Source: Diphasiastrum complanatum
Taxonomy: Eukaryota > Streptophyta > Lycopodiopsida > Lycopodiales > Lycopodiaceae
Length of the DNA stretch: 64,000 nucleotides
Assembly (NCBI GenBank): GCA_029204225.1
Contig: CM055102.1
Location: 33,890,585-33,954,584 of the forward strand
Reading direction: 5' to 3'
Shown: positions 24,202 through 37,076 of the stretch, piece by piece
Layout of the letters: each line of letters opens with the position of its first letter
Numbering within the stretch: position 1 is the first letter of the stretch
The notes under the pieces: generated by a model
Told to the model about the DNA's origin: nothing
The model's input: only the letters and a program-made list of their open reading frames with translations
Database searches by the model: none
Program-made: the position numbers and the translations under genes

Positions 24202-24834
24202 TTTATGCTTAAATAGTTAATGATTAGCTTAATAATTTCATGTTTCTTGAATCCTCATCTTCCCTACAGGCTATCAATGAGCATAACTACATTGGTAATT
24301 TTCATATGAAATGTTTTACAGAATCTTTCTAAATTTGATATGAAATGTTTTACAGAATGTCCCTTGGAAAGATTACAGAAAGGCCCCCATTTTAAATTTG
24401 GAGATCTATCTTGAAGCCAATCACATAGATATCATAAGTGTCATGATGTGTGCTATGATTTGAATCCAGTTTTTGAGGTGGTTTCCATGCATTTGAAAAC
24501 AATGTTATGACAATTTCAACGTGCACGAGCCGATATTGCAAATATAGATAATTTCAAGAAGAAAAACTATGACAATGTATCTTTCATTATGTGACGTTTG
24601 TTGACATATTCTCTTTTGAGGACAGGTGTTTCCAAGAATGTTCCGAAAATGCCTCTCTATTGTAGCTACCTATGTGAACAAGCTACTACATCCCATGCTA
24701 AACTTTGATTTAGTGCCTAATCTTAAAGAAGAATCACAGATTTACACTTTAATTTGCAACGGAATGCAATTAAACTTCAAACTTCACAAATTTGCAATAT
24801 TTTATAATATATAAGCTGTATATCTAAGTGTGTG
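24202..24834. other. Downstream region of the O-methyltransferase gene
   Basis: There is no gene. A possible polyadenylation context (TTAATAATTTCATG) lies about 20-40 bases after the stop. The duplicated phrase TATGAAATGTTTTACAGAAT (24,305 and 24,341) is a short local repeat. Confidence 0.4.
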
Positions 24835-24972
24835 GGTATATATACATATATATGTGATACACACGGGTATATATACATATATATGTGTATGTGTGTATGT
24901 GTGTGTGTGTGTGTGTGGGTATATATACGTATATATGTGTATGTGTGTATGTGTGTGTGTGTGTGTGTGTAG
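24835..24972. repeat. TATATG/TG simple-sequence tract
   Basis: Alternating (GT)n runs and TATATACATATATATG blocks, with two similar ~60-bp halves. The His-Thr-rich frames across it are artefacts. Confidence 0.95.
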
Positions 24973-25004
24973 AGAGACGGCACTTGAGTGAGTCGAGACA
25001 ATTT

Positions 25005-25530
25005 TCCTGTAATGGAGACCGGCTTGCCTTGCGTGAGTGCGTGCGTGCATGCATTCATGTGTGAGTGCATGAGTTCATGTGTGTGTGGAAGGGACCGATA
25101 GTGGAGCACATGCCTCCCTACCTCATGCTACCTCTTGCTCCCTACACTCTCCCAATTTGCATGTGCAATCCCTTTTGCCAAAATTTGGATGTCTTGTATG
25201 GCAGATGGATTTGCAAGTTTTGTATAAAAGAGGATTGGTTTTTCAAAGTTCCACTACAACATTCTGGAGGTTTTCCGATTCTATTACTGAGGCTTTTCTA
25301 AATAATTAAAAAAAAAAACTCTTGAGACCTTGGTATACACATCGATTTATACCTCGGTAGCAAAACCTCGTTAATTACATCGGTTCCCGAGTTATCACCA
25401 TCCCACTCTGGCGTTGTTAAGAGAATGTGTTTGCAGAGGGATATATCGAGGGACCTAGGTAAACCCCTCGACAAGACTGGCTATTCCAAGGGACATTCTG
25501 AAGGACCTCGAAATGGACTTCATCCAATCC
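25005..25530 (-). repeat. Dispersed repeat with CCTCGG motifs, copy 2 (inverted)
   Basis: Reverse-complement match to 6,490-6,990. It contains the same alternating purine-pyrimidine end (GTGCGTGCATGCAT), the same central T-rich joint near 25,300, and the same clustered CCTCGG/CGAGG motifs at 25,350-25,515. The two copies have diverged by scattered substitutions and small indels, so the insertions are old. Confidence 0.6.
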
Positions 25531-26611
25531 TAGGAGTCTTTGGCACCAATTTTTATGATGGTGGTAAGCAAAATCATTTGTTCATAATTGTTAATAAAAA
25601 AATTTGCAAATATTTGAGTTACATTTTACGCACTTAAAAGTTGATGAAGGGACACTTAACTTAAACCAATATATATTCAAACATAAATGTTCCGAGTATA
25701 GAGATATATTAGAAACTGACTTTCCAATACATGCATGCTACAATATTGAATCACCTAATTAGATCCAACTGAGTCATCCTCATCTTTTTGGCTATTGACA
25801 TCGCGATCGGACTCGTATGCATGTGACTGCGATGCATGGGATTGGGACTGCGATATCTGCATCCAATGAAGATGAGGTTATTTGAGAAATGTGATGAGAG
25901 TGAAAGTCAAACCACATGAATGTAGTGAAGTTAATTTAATATATCTTGAAGCCATATATACCACAAAGTATTCCATCCCAATCAATTCTCACTCCTTATC
26001 TCTCCAATAATTCGAGTAATTATTGCATGTTGTTAGAATATGCATACTTATACTCTTCTTTTGTGGGAGATTACTTTACGGTAGATTTATAAATGAACCG
26101 ACAGAATTGTGATTATAATTTTAACAAATATGCAAATAATCTGGGGTACTACCAGAAGATTAGCAAAATAAAATTTGAATTTCGATAATGTCAAATTCAA
26201 CGTATGGGTGGGGAGACTTACGAAATGGGCATGAAAAGAACTTTGGCCACCACTACCAAGGTGAGAAAGCATGAAACATAAATCAAGATTCTGCGAATTA
26301 GAGTAACATGAACTGGTAATTATGAAACATAAACGAATGGCATCACACACGCACATGCACACTCTAAACCCTCTAAACACACACGAGGAGAAAAAAAAGA
26401 AAGAACATAGTAGAGTGCTAATCAAAACTCTCGAACCATACGGTTATATCCTATTCCATAATGTCACCACATGCTCCCTCCCTACGACATTTGGGCTTTC
26501 TCGTGGGACTTATCATCCAACATAAAACATTTGAACCACGCCTTTATCGGAAGAAAACGAGGGCTACACACCTTCCTAGAATTAGGAGTGTTGGTTACCT
26601 TTAACTCTTTC

Positions 26612-26615
<4 letters not shown>
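25531..26615. other. Non-coding region
   Basis: I see no gene, RNA or repeat that I can support in this AT-rich stretch. Confidence 0.4.

Positions 26616-26668
<53 letters not shown>
26616..26668. repeat. (CT)n microsatellite
   Basis: About 53 bases of CT dinucleotides; neighbouring Ser-Leu and Glu-Arg frames are artefacts. Confidence 0.97.
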
Positions 26669-26671
<3 letters not shown>

Positions 26672-27239
26672 TCCCTTGCTCTCTATTTCTAAGCATGAAA
26701 ACATAACCAATACACAACACATAAACTATGATCTTGTAAATTAAAATAACAAGACTAGGTTAAGATCCTACAAATTAGAGTAGCACAAACTAGTAAGCTT
26801 GAAACATTAATTATGTATATCAGGAATTGTTGAGAGTGGAGATCATTTTTTTTCTTAGGCCAACTATGGAGTTCCCCAGCAGGTTCATAAAAACACTAGC
26901 GAAGAAGTGTCGCCATTTCAAGGACAAACGTAATTAAGAAGGCAACATTAAGGCCTCAATGTGGTGAAAGAATCTAAAAAATGTGGTGGTGGTGAATCAA
27001 AATGTATCAACTGGGGTGGAAATTTTGTAATCTTGATATAATAGCTGAGGTGGTAATAATCTAGCATTTTTCAGACACAAACTGTCAATGTTTACCAGAT
27101 CCGTTTTTGAATGTAAGAGCAGAGGTTAGAATGGACCTCGAAACAAAAGATGGTATAGTGCCTTGAATAGATCCGGATATTCCGAGGTTTGTTCCAACCT
27201 CCACTAATTTCCACCCATTATCAACGGATCCATAAATAA

Positions 27240-27515
27240 ATGTACAAATTTGTTTCTAAAATGTGTAGATGTATTTTCATAAAGCATAATGTAAAATAAA
27301 ATTGAATATATTTCTATACTGCAAAACGTGCATCTACAACAAAAGATAGGAGATAAACATTTAAGACGTACCCATTCTAAACAAATTCATCAAGAAAAGT
27401 ACAGATTTCTTTCTAAGATGTGCAGATATGTTTTCATGAATCCTAATGAAAATAACGTTGAATGTAGTTCTACACTACAAAATGTGGATCTACAACAAAA
27501 AATAGAACACAAACT
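27240..27515 (+). repeat. Diverged tandem duplication, ~165-bp period
   Basis: The segment at 27,245-27,360 (TTTCTAAAATGTGTAGATGT, then CATAATG, then GCATCTACAACAAAAGATAG) is repeated with differences at 27,408-27,510 (TTTCTAAGATGTGCAGATAT, then GGATCTACAACAAAAAATAG). The region between 26,669 and 27,240 has nothing recognisable. Confidence 0.7.
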
Positions 27516-27859
27516 GGTACAATACTGTACAAGTACCTGGAATTGCTACCAGTTGTGTTAGTCAGCTGCTTGGATCTCATATCAAGAACCCATGTAACAA
27601 ATCGTCATGGAAAAATCATAGAACTGGTCGGCACCATTCAGAATAGTCTTCTAAAAAAGACACCCAAGCTTTACAAATGTATCATAACATTCACAGATCT
27701 ATCATTTGAAAGATTGAAAAAAATTGTCAACACAGGTCGGAACAGACGTCAGAATAGACACTGGTATGCTGCTAGAACTAGCATGATTTATTTCGAGCTC
27801 CATTCTGACCTTGAAAGTACCTCGGGAAGCTGCTATGATGATTTGTCTGAAATGCTCAA

Positions 27860-28100
27860 GTCATCTGCGAGTCATCTTCTATACGAGTCATTTGCGAGTA
27901 CAAGTCATCTCCCACCCTTGCACGAGTCATCTGCGAGTCATTTTTTTTTGTGCGAGTCATCTTCTGTACGAGTCATCTGCGAGTACGAGTCATCTCCCAC
28001 CCTTGCACTGAACACGCCTGTGCGAGTTGTAAATTTCTTTGAACGAGTCATTCTTCAGTCTGTGCGAGTCATTTCCCTGTCTCTGCGAGTCATTCTCTGA
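27860..28100 (+). repeat. GAGTCAT-based minisatellite
   Basis: Irregular tandem copies of CGAGTCAT with short spacers such as CTGCGAGTCATCT and CTCCCACCCTTGCA. At least ten GAGTCAT or GAGTCGT-like words occur in 240 bases. It lies about 400 bases before the Gypsy gag start and may be part of that element's LTR or leader. Confidence 0.8.
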
Positions 28101-28508
28101 TTCTCGTTAGCCACAAGAGTACTCGAGGAGGTATACATATATATTTAAAAAAAAAAAAATTCCACAAAATCAAAAAACCAAAAAAAAAAAAAACAAAAAC
28201 ACAAAATTCCAATTCGTTCCATTAAAGGCGATATCAATCAAAAACTTGGCGTCATCCACCAAACCATTATTTGGTATAAATCCTACGCGACCGATCTAAC
28301 CTATTATTACATCACTTCGGCCATTTACTCACCCACCATAAGCAAAATAATCTTGCCACGTCTAGTTGGAATAAGCCATAGGCATATCTAGTAGGGTACC
28401 GGCCTTAGACATGACCCTTATGGAAGCCATAGACTAGGGAGAGACCCTTGCCCTCATCCATCCACCCAACTCATTTGTCTGGTCTTGTGATAATCTGTTC
28501 AGATCAAC
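28101..28508 (+). other. Presumed leader of the Gypsy element
   Basis: A-rich runs at 28,145-28,200, then unique sequence up to the gag ATG. I could not identify a convincing primer-binding site or LTR end, so the element's left boundary is unset. Confidence 0.4.
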
Positions 28509-29169
28509 ATGGCAGGACCATCCCATCCACCGCCCAAGTTAGAGAAAAGACTTTCTGGGATTGATGCACCTAAATACGATGGCAAATCAGATCTGACACG
28601 ATTTCTCCAAGATTTCAACAATGCTTGTAAATTCTATGGGGACGAATCTGACACCACGTTTATTCCCCATGATTTTACAAGGCGACGCAAAAGAGTGGTT
28701 TTTAAAACTTGACGATCTAGACAACACGTCTTGGGAGACCATCATCGTAGCACTGATCAAACGGTTCAAACCCTCCAAACTGACGCAGAGTCCCTTCATC
28801 CAACTAACGCATATCAAGATGCAAAGTAAAGAATCAGTGTGCACCTACATTGAGCGTTTCAAGCGTCTTAAAGTAGAGTGTGTCGATGATCACATAACTG
28901 AGAAAATGGCCATCAAACTTTTTTTAACTGGTTTACCCAAGGCCATTAGGAGAGAATTGAAACTCGCAGACTCGTACGAGCGATTGAAAGACGCGATGGA
29001 TGACGCCATCCATGAAGAAGATGAAGGGTCTGACGACGACCGTGACTTTCACGACAAGAGGGAAAAAGGGCTTTCCGCGTGGAAGGATTGTCCTCATCTA
29101 GTGAGGTTGATATCCTTCACCACTTTGAGGGTTAGCAAAAAGCACAACAAGCTCAGATGGATAAGCTAA
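28509..29169 (+). pseudogene. Gypsy element gag (capsid region), frameshifted
   Basis: The first 200 bases encode MAGPSHPPPKLEKRLSGID and YDGKSDLTRFLQDFN, the usual start of a plant Gypsy gag. A frameshift near 28,670 is followed by the conserved capsid core (LQGDAKEWFLKLDDL, SWETIIVALIKRFKPSK, YIERFKRLK, LFLTGLPKAIRREL). An acidic stretch follows (EEDEGSDDDRD). It is disabled by the frameshift and a stop at 29,167. Confidence 0.85.
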
Positions 29170-29230
29170 CCTCAAAATTCCAAAAGGTATTGAAAGATGT
29201 CACTGAAATTTTTTTCCAGTCCGTGAGAAT

Positions 29231-30355
29231 GTGTGGTGTCCTATTTGTTCTCAAAACCACACCGCCAATGAGTGCCCACACGTAAGAACCTATTTCCCAC
29301 AGGCGACACGACCTATGTATTGCCCTTATAAGCCATCTGGACCTCAGCAGTATGCACCAAATTACAATCCAACTCCACTTGCGCCGAGGCCAGGACAATA
29401 CCAACCCAAGCCAATAGGCCCAGTTCATTATCAACCCAGACAACCATTTGTAGTCAATAAGCCTGCGCCACATGTACAATCTCACATGGTTGATACTGCC
29501 TATGTCGATCCTGCTAGCTATTATGTCGAGGATCCCAATGCCAATGTTTATCAAGCAGAGACGAGTTACTCTTATGAAATGGCACAGCCTAGATAGAACC
29601 CCAATCAACCTCAATATCACACACAACCTATAGCATATGCTGCGCAACCGATGCCAGTTTTACTTGGCTTCTTTGTGTGTGCGGGACGACATCCTAGCAT
29701 TCGTTGCCTTGATAAATTACAATATCCACCTCTTTGTGAAAATTGTGGCATAGAGCACCATATCAAAGACTTTCCAAAGCGACCCAGTCCTGCAGCTCCT
29801 GTTAACTCTATCCAAGTAGAGACAATTCCAATCAGAGTCATGATTCGAGCCCAACACCGACAGGCTAGCGAAGCTGCAACAAAACGAACCAATAAGCTCT
29901 CGCTTGCTCCGTCTAGTGACAGAACCACACCGATCATCTATCCTAACCCCAACGAAGAGATCCAGTTGAGAGATAAATATCAAAAGCTCATCCATGAAGC
30001 TGATAATAAGGAGGAGGCTATAGTCACACCTAGAGATCAAATCCTAGATAACCCAACTGTAGAAGGAGCTGAGATATGGGGAGATTTGCTTCAAGCAAAC
30101 GTTACCCTTCCATTTGGAGTACTCTGGAAGTACACCGGGAAATGGCGGAAAGAGTTATGCTCAATTGACGATAACATTCCATCACCAGACCTCCTTGAGG
30201 TGCCCCTACATCTGACTAATCCTGCAAGTGGTAAGAGAAATATATGCATTCCTATAAGTTACGGACATTCCCGTATTGTCTTGGCCATATTAGATGGCGG
30301 ATCGGGCATAAACATAATATCAACATCCCTGATGAAGGAGTGGGGTCTTCTTCCA
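29231..30355 (+). pseudogene. Gypsy nucleocapsid and aspartic protease N-terminal part
   Basis: A proline/tyrosine-rich stretch is followed, after a stop at 29,594, by a zinc-knuckle-like CENCGIEHHIKDF, in which the last Cys of the CX2CX4HX4C pattern is Phe. The protease active site reads AILDGGSGINII, with DGG where most families have DSG or DTG; some plant Gypsy lineages have this form. The frame ends at a stop at 30,356-30,358, and a frameshift moves the rest of the protease to the next segment. Confidence 0.8.
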
Positions 30356-30358
30356 TGA

Positions 30359-30879
30359 AACGACCGAACTGTCAACTTCGAATGGCAGATCAAAGTGTGG
30401 TAAAACCATTAGGCTTAATACCAGACATAAGGCTGAAACTAGGAGGTTTGAGCTTCACGCTAGATTTGGTAGTGCTCGATATCCCTAGAAACACCTATTC
30501 CTATGAATTGCTCCTAGGAAGGCCATGGCCCTCTAACACACGTGTAGTGCACGATTGGAATAGAGAGCGCGTTACATTTGGCAATCGAGAAACATCAATC
30601 ACAATTGACTCTGTTGGTAAGATCAAACCCGCCCGATTCACCGAATATGGATTCTCTACCACTGAGTCCATTTTTGAAAATTACCATGACATCGAAGAGA
30701 AGGGCCACTATACCAAGGCTACGGACATCATCAACTGGAGCCACAACTTGGCAACAATCGATTGTGTCAATGTGGAACATTGCGAACTCAACACATATCA
30801 CATTGATAGTGATGAATCTCCTGTTGAACCAACTGATTTGGATACTCCTATTTTCAATGTCAGTTATGTTAACATTTAG
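30359..30879 (+). pseudogene. Gypsy protease C-terminal part and linker
   Basis: Continuation of the protease in a different frame: MADQSVVKPLGLIPDI, then YELLLGRPWPSNTRVVHDW, the typical C-terminal end of plant Gypsy proteases (LLLGRPW). A hydrophilic linker to RT follows. The reading frame changes again between 30,880 and 30,927. Confidence 0.8.
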
Positions 30880-30926
30880 CCCCACAACAAGGACTTGCTT
30901 CACGTTGCTTGGCTACATTATGATGC

Positions 30927-32371
30927 ATGATCTATGAGATAGATGACACAATTTTAACCGAAGTCCCTCAAGCGTCCAAGCCACACAAAAACACCATTCA
31001 TAGGGTGCAGGCGAAACCAACTAGGAAGGAAGCTATCCGCGAGAAAATGAAAAAGATTATAGAGGTAGAGCCCCCTCGCGATCTCACAATAGCTCGAGAA
31101 ACCCCGGGTGAAGCACAATGCTCTAGGTCCACAAGCCACACAGCTAGAACACCTAAGGATCCACCTAAAGCCAGGACTAAGAAGCCCTACGCCCCTAATA
31201 AAATTGATGTGCCCAACCATTTCAAGGACTTCACCATTGAAGATGTAACTATCCACATGCCTCAAGCTCAACAGGAGCCAAAGGGGAATGAGCCATATGA
31301 TGGCTCCGCTCAAACCATAAAATTAAATCTTCAAGAGCCTGATGAGACAGAGAAAAAGTTTGTCCATATTGGAGCACACCTCAACACCGAACAACATCTG
31401 GCCTTAGAGAAGCTCCTCAAAAAATATTGTCATGAACTCGCATGGAACAAGGACATGAAGGGGGTAGATCCCTCGGTTGCCGTGCATAGAATCCCATTAA
31501 AGACGGATGCTAAACCCCATGCCAGTAGACCTTATCGTTGTAATCCGATCTACAGAGCATGCATCAAAGAAGAACTCCAAAAGCTCTTGGAGGCAGGTTT
31601 CATCTAGGAGGTGGAACATACAAATTGGGTATCACCTACCGTTGTGGTCCCAAAGAAGAATGGAAGCTTCGTATCTGTGTCGACTATCGCAAATTAAACA
31701 CTTCCACAGAAAGAGACCATTTTCCAATCCCGTATGGCAAATCCGTATTGGAAAACCTAGCTAGGGATGAGATTTACTCCTTCCTGGATGGCTTTAGTGG
31801 ATACAACTTAGTTGTTATCTCTGAAGAAGACCAACCCAAAACGGCTTTTGCTACGAAATGGGATATCTTCTGCTGGCGCATTATGCCCTTTGGATTGTGT
31901 AATGTGCCATGTACCTTCCAACGTGTCATGCAAGCAGCATTTTATGATCTCATCGGTGACAACCTTGAGATCTATCTTGATGACCTTGGGGTGCACTCGG
32001 AAAAATCCACGCACCTGGCCGTACTCGAACGTATTTTCATACAATGCCAGAGGTATGGTATTTCTCTTAATCCTGTAAAATGTTAGATATGGGTCACCCA
32101 CGGCATCGTACTTGGTCACATTGTATCCCGCAATGGGATTGCCACCGACCCAGAGAAGATCAAAGTCATCGTTTAGAGGCCAAAACCTAAAACGGTCCGA
32201 GATGCTTATTGTTTTATGGGTCACGCTACTCACTATCGTTTCCGTATTCACGATTTTGCTAGTAAAGCACGATGGATATACAGAGTGACCGTAAATCCTA
32301 AGTGGACGGATGAACAGAGAAAGGCCTTCCAAGAACTCAAACACGCCTTGAAAACTGCTCCTATGTTGTGA
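30927..32371 (+). pseudogene. Gypsy reverse transcriptase
   Basis: Motifs in order: RPYRCNPIYR, a stop at 31,605-31,607, WVSPTVVVPKKNG, then a single-base deletion in an A run near 31,670, LRICVDYRKLN, PFGLCNVPCTFQRVM, and the active site YLDDL (intact). Further stops lie at 32,084, near 32,175 and at 32,371. All conserved RT blocks are still readable, so decay is moderate. The Asp pair at the active site shows that it was once a working enzyme. Confidence 0.92.
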
Positions 32372-34105
32372 GATCTAGATTACACGACGGAGTTTCACGT
32401 GCACAATGATGCATCAAAGTTTGCCATCGGTGGAGTGCTAACTCAACCCAGAGAGTACAAGAAGGACTATCCAATTCGTTTTCTTAGTAGGCAATTAACA
32501 TCTACGGAGATGAACTACACCACAACCGAGAGGGAAGCACTAGCAATGATTTATGCCATCCAAAAGTTTCGACATTATCTTCTAGGTAAACCCTTTGTAT
32601 TTTTCATAGATCATCAAGCATTACTTTACCTTGTGAACAAAACTTGCACAACAGGTAGAATCACACGTTGGTTGCTATTACTACAAGAATTCGAATTTCG
32701 TATTGTTGTGTGCAAAGGATCGCAACATTTTGTCACTGATCATCTATCCAGAATACCGAGTGATGAGAAACCAACGGAGGACATCAATGATGTCCTACCC
32801 GATGCAATACTTTTTCACATTGACAGTACTCCCATGTGGGCCAAAGACATCACAGAGTTCTTAACGACGGGGGTGCTAGATCCGACGTTGTCGAAACCTG
32901 CCCAACGCGCACTTATCTACAAGGTGGCACCCTATACACTTATAGCGGGGCAACTTTATAGAAAGGGTGTGGACGGTGTGATTAGACGATGTTTGACTGA
33001 GGGCAAGATTATTCCCATCATATCCTTGCTACACGAAGGAGTTGGTGGTGGACACTTTGCCTCAGAAAACACAGCTAGGAAGATCTTACTAGCTGGGTAT
33101 TGGTGGCCTTCGCTATTTAAGGACACTCATAACTTTGTAAAGGCTTGTGATGTGTGCCAAAGAGCCAAAAGGCCACAATTTTCAGATTATATGCCTTTAA
33201 CCCCCATCTTATCTAAACAAGCATTTTTTAAATGGGGTATTGATTATGTAGGACCGATCAGTCCCGCCACGCGATTCACACAGGCAAGATATATTATCGT
33301 GGCGACAGATTATTGCACGAAGTGGGCAGAGGCTCGGGCGGTAAAGAACGCCGATGCCAAAACCACCACTCGTTTCCTTTATGAGCAGATCATTGTACTA
33401 TTTGGTTGCCCACTCGAAATCGTCAGTGATAGGGGTACACACTTTTTGAACACAGTAATTGAACACTTGTTGTCGACCTTCCTAGTTGTTCATCACAAAA
33501 GTGCCCCATATTACCCAAGATGTAAAGGGCAGGCTGAGTCCACAAATAAGGTTCTATGTGAAATCCTCACGAAGACGGTGGAAGCCAGTCGGTCGGATTG
33601 GGAGTTCAAGTTACATGCCGCTTTATGGGCGTATCGAACAACACCCACAAAGGCCACTGGCATGACACCATTCTAACTCACGTATGGACAAGAGGCCGTG
33701 ATGCCTGTAGAATTCTATGTCCCATCCTTACGGGTAGCCTATGATTTGAAACTAGACGAAAGTCAGATCCTTGCCCATAGGCTATTCCACCTCCATAAGC
33801 TTTGCGAAACAAGAGTCATTAGTGTGCACGCACAACAAGTGCACAAAAGACGTCAACAAGATTGGCATGACCGCCATATTAAGTTGAAGGAATTTAAAGA
33901 AGGAGATAGAGTCCTTCTCTATCAAACGGAAGTACGTAAGGGCAAACTTAAGTTTACTGGCCAAGGTCCCTATATCACTGATCAGATCTTTGCTTTGGGC
34001 TACGCTAAACTTAAAACCCTCGAAGGCATCTCGCTAGACACGGTAGTGAACGAGAGTAGATTACGGCGATATCATGAGCCCTGCTATTCCTTAGACATGT
34101 ATTAA
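32372..34105 (+). pseudogene. Gypsy RNase H and integrase
   Basis: The first long open piece (32,399-33,676, 425 codons) carries RNase H (DASKFAIGGVLTQ, TEREALAMIYA) and then integrase: a zinc region HEGVGGGH...CDVCQRAK, catalytic D in GIDYVGPIS, D in VSDRGTHFL, and E in GQAESTNKVL. A TAA at 33,674-33,676 interrupts PF-LTYG. The second piece (33,698-34,105) is the integrase C-terminal region (FKEGDRVLLYQ, GKLKFTGQGPY) ending in RRYHEPCYSLDMY. No chromodomain follows. Confidence 0.93.
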
Positions 34106-35883
34106 TTGATTGTGTGTTATGTGTGTGTGCATGCATGTCTGTAATTTCTGTCGTTTTGTGATTATGTTCATTTTTTTAAATCCATTTTTTACACCCTGTT
34201 CTGTTGAATTGTCTGTATGTTTAACAATCAATACTTAGGATAGTTTAGATCTGAATTCTCGCAAATCTACCTCACTTCTATCACTATTGTACAGGTTTCA
34301 GGTAACAGCATGCATGACCAGTGACAATCATGTCCCAAAACAATAATTATCTTCCGGATTGGAGTTAGCATCACTTATTCTTGCAATCGATTACAAGGAA
34401 CTTATCTTTCTCTCAAAAAAAGAAAAAAGAAAAAAGAGAGACCACTCGCCTAAGCTATCAGACAACATATTATCTATATTTGGAGTCCTAGAACTAAGCA
34501 AAGTGCTTGATCAGACATGAAACCTAGCAGGTACACTCGAGAAATTCACTTGGTCTCATTTACTGATTTTTCTCAAAAGCTAGCAGCGGCTCGTCCTTTC
34601 TTGGAGCGGCTAAACTTCGACACACGACTTATCTCCGGTGTGCAACATGAATGCGTGGTGCTGCGGCTTATTCTACATTTAATGACGAGCTCCAGACATT
34701 CAGGATTCCTAGACGCAACAACGAGGATCCAATTTCTATCTCACCACATATCCTAAGCCACTTGGGGTTCCCGAATGAAGGAGAGCCTATGCATGGAAGA
34801 GGGCAATCTTTTGATAGGATTTACTTGATGCATCACTGTACGGAAGACGGTGACACCTCTATCTATAACAATGATAGTTATGTTGTCAAACTCATCTCCG
34901 ATCCAGGACTTAGGGCAACGACAGACCTATAGATGTTTTGCAATGCGAAGCTTCTATAGTAATCATGGATCAAGTAAGTGTGTATTGCCATCTACATTTA
35001 TTTATGAGTTTAATTATAGACAATCATTTTAAATTCATTACATGCTGGTACAAAATTCCTTACAAGAACAATCTTCTCAATCAATGTTGTCTTCTACATC
35101 TAGTACGCAAGTGATTTGAGCCATACAACCATCTACTTGCTCATTTGTAGGCTTTCCATAGAACTAGTACGATTTTTGGCTGTAGGAAACAACATCGTCA
35201 AAGAAACGTCCAAGGTCACATTTTCAATCTACAAAATAGACTACGAAGAAACACATAAAGTGTACATCGTCCAAACATGCAACATGTAATGTTGATCACA
35301 ACAACATGCAACGTTGCCACCTAAAAAACAAGGAAACACTATTGTGTAGATCGATCTTTTTATGAACAATTTTATATTGGGGTTTTAGATGTCGTTGAAG
35401 ATAGAAAAGTGGCTAATTGCTATGTACCATAATGGTATGCCCTTACCATGCTTGATGGGACCCACTGTGATATGCCTATATAGTGGTGGGGTTTCCCTCT
35501 TTTCATTCACTCAGTCTACCCGGGAGTTGGTGGATCAAGAGCACATGCATGAACCGAGATGTATCTCCAGGCCAGGAGATGTGTGCTACGGAGAGCCGAA
35601 TGTGATGGCTGGTGGTATGCGACGCCAATTATCGTAGGAGGCTCAATTGGGCATGACTATGTCGATAGCTCCAGTGGATGGCGGTGGATTGGTTGTGACC
35701 CTATGGATGTTAGAATTATTGATAAGTTCAACAGATCAAACTTTTATATCTAGAAGTTAAAGCTTAGGATGATGCTTAACATCAATCACACTGAATGTGG
35801 CTGATTCACAAATATCCCATTTTACCACTTGAAAATCCTCTAATGAAGCATTAGGATGCATTATTTAGGATAATGATGTTGTA
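34106..35883 (+). other. Region after the Gypsy integrase, with a possible extra coding relic
   Basis: 34,517-34,932 holds two overlapping frames that could be one frameshifted protein: MKPSRYTREIHLVSFTDFSQ, then AAYSTFNDELQTFRIPRRN and MHGRGQSFDRIYLMHH. Some plant Gypsy lineages carry an additional frame here, but I do not recognise this one. 34,933-35,860 shows no gene. I could not delimit the 3' LTR. Confidence 0.35.
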
Positions 35884-37076
35884 ATGGCCTTGCTTTCTTC
35901 ATTACCAAAGTCTTATGAGCACTTTGTTGTAATGATCGCCACTCAACTTGACCTGACTCTTCAACAGGTCATTGGTCATCGTCTTCAAGAAGAGATGTGG
36001 AGAAAGATCAGTGATCTATCCATCAAAGATAAGTCTCTAGCACTATACACCAAGAAGAAAGATAATTTCAAGGGCAAAACTCAAATGCAGAAGCAGCATC
36101 AGTAGAAGCCTCAAACTTAATCAGAGAGCAGTGGATCGAGAAAGAAACTCTTTTGTAGATATTGTAAGAGGGTGAACCATGACATCAAGAATTGTCGGAT
36201 CCGAATCTACAACGAGGAAAAGAAGCAAAAACACCAACAAGCGAACTCTACCAATGCAACGGAATTCAAGGAGCAAACCCATGATGATGACAAACCATCA
36301 AAAATGTTAATGGCTTACAATCGTAACAATGCAAACTATGACAATTGGTATCTTGACTGTGGCGCTACCCAATGCATGACTCCTCGAAGAGAATGGTTTA
36401 CTGAACATGTAGCCTATACCAAAGACCAATTCATCTACCTCAGAGACTCTAGTACCGTCAGCGTGAAAGGCAAAGGAACAGTCAAGACTGTATTCAAAAA
36501 TGCTTTTTCAATTTTTGTTTCGAATGTCCTTCATGTACCTCAACTATCTAAGAATCTATTATCGATTTCAAAGATAACTGATGAGGGCTATGCTGTTACA
36601 TTTTCTTCTGAACAATGTATAATCTTCGACAAAGTTACTACTCTAACTATTTGCACATGAGTTGAAAATCTATATGTACTTTCTGACTCAATTGCATTAG
36701 CTACTACTTCTCATGAAAATGTAAACGATAGGCTTTACTGTCGCATGGTCGATTTCAACATGCTAATACATTATGTCTTTCTTACATGTGTTGATTTAGT
36801 TAATGGATTGAATTTACCTCTTTTATTAGATAGAAAATCACTTTTTTGTGAATCTTGCATTTATAGCAAACATTCTACAAGAAGATTTCCCATAACTGAT
36901 TCCGTCAAGACAAAACACGTATTAGGACTTGTGTGTAGTGATCTTTACGATCAAATGCCACTGTCGAAAGACCAGATCAAGCTAGCTCGAGCAACTCTGG
37001 AGAAATTTAAGAAGAGACGAATCTGGTCAAGCGATTGTTCAAAGATCTTGAAGAATTTGAACAATTTCTGAGAGGT
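35884..37076 (+). pseudogene. Copia family B: gag end, protease, start of integrase
   Basis: Plus-strand pieces: the gag C-terminal half (ALLSSLPKSYEHFVVMI), a zinc knuckle CRYCKRVNHDIKNC, protease (WYLDCGATQCMT, with DCGA in place of DSGA), FVSNVLHVPQLSKNLLS, and the integrase zinc region (CESCIYSK). Just after the position of the first integrase Asp (VCSDLY, near 36,945) the sequence jumps to linker sequence, so the integrase core is deleted. Two or more stops interrupt the frame. Confidence 0.85.

Noticed and set aside
24626-24814. Extra exon or small gene downstream of the O-methyltransferase
   Set aside because: The methyltransferase frame ends normally at 24,201 and this short frame has no family motif.
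24777-25109. His-Thr-Tyr-rich frames on the minus strand
   Set aside because: Products of the TG/TATATG simple repeat.
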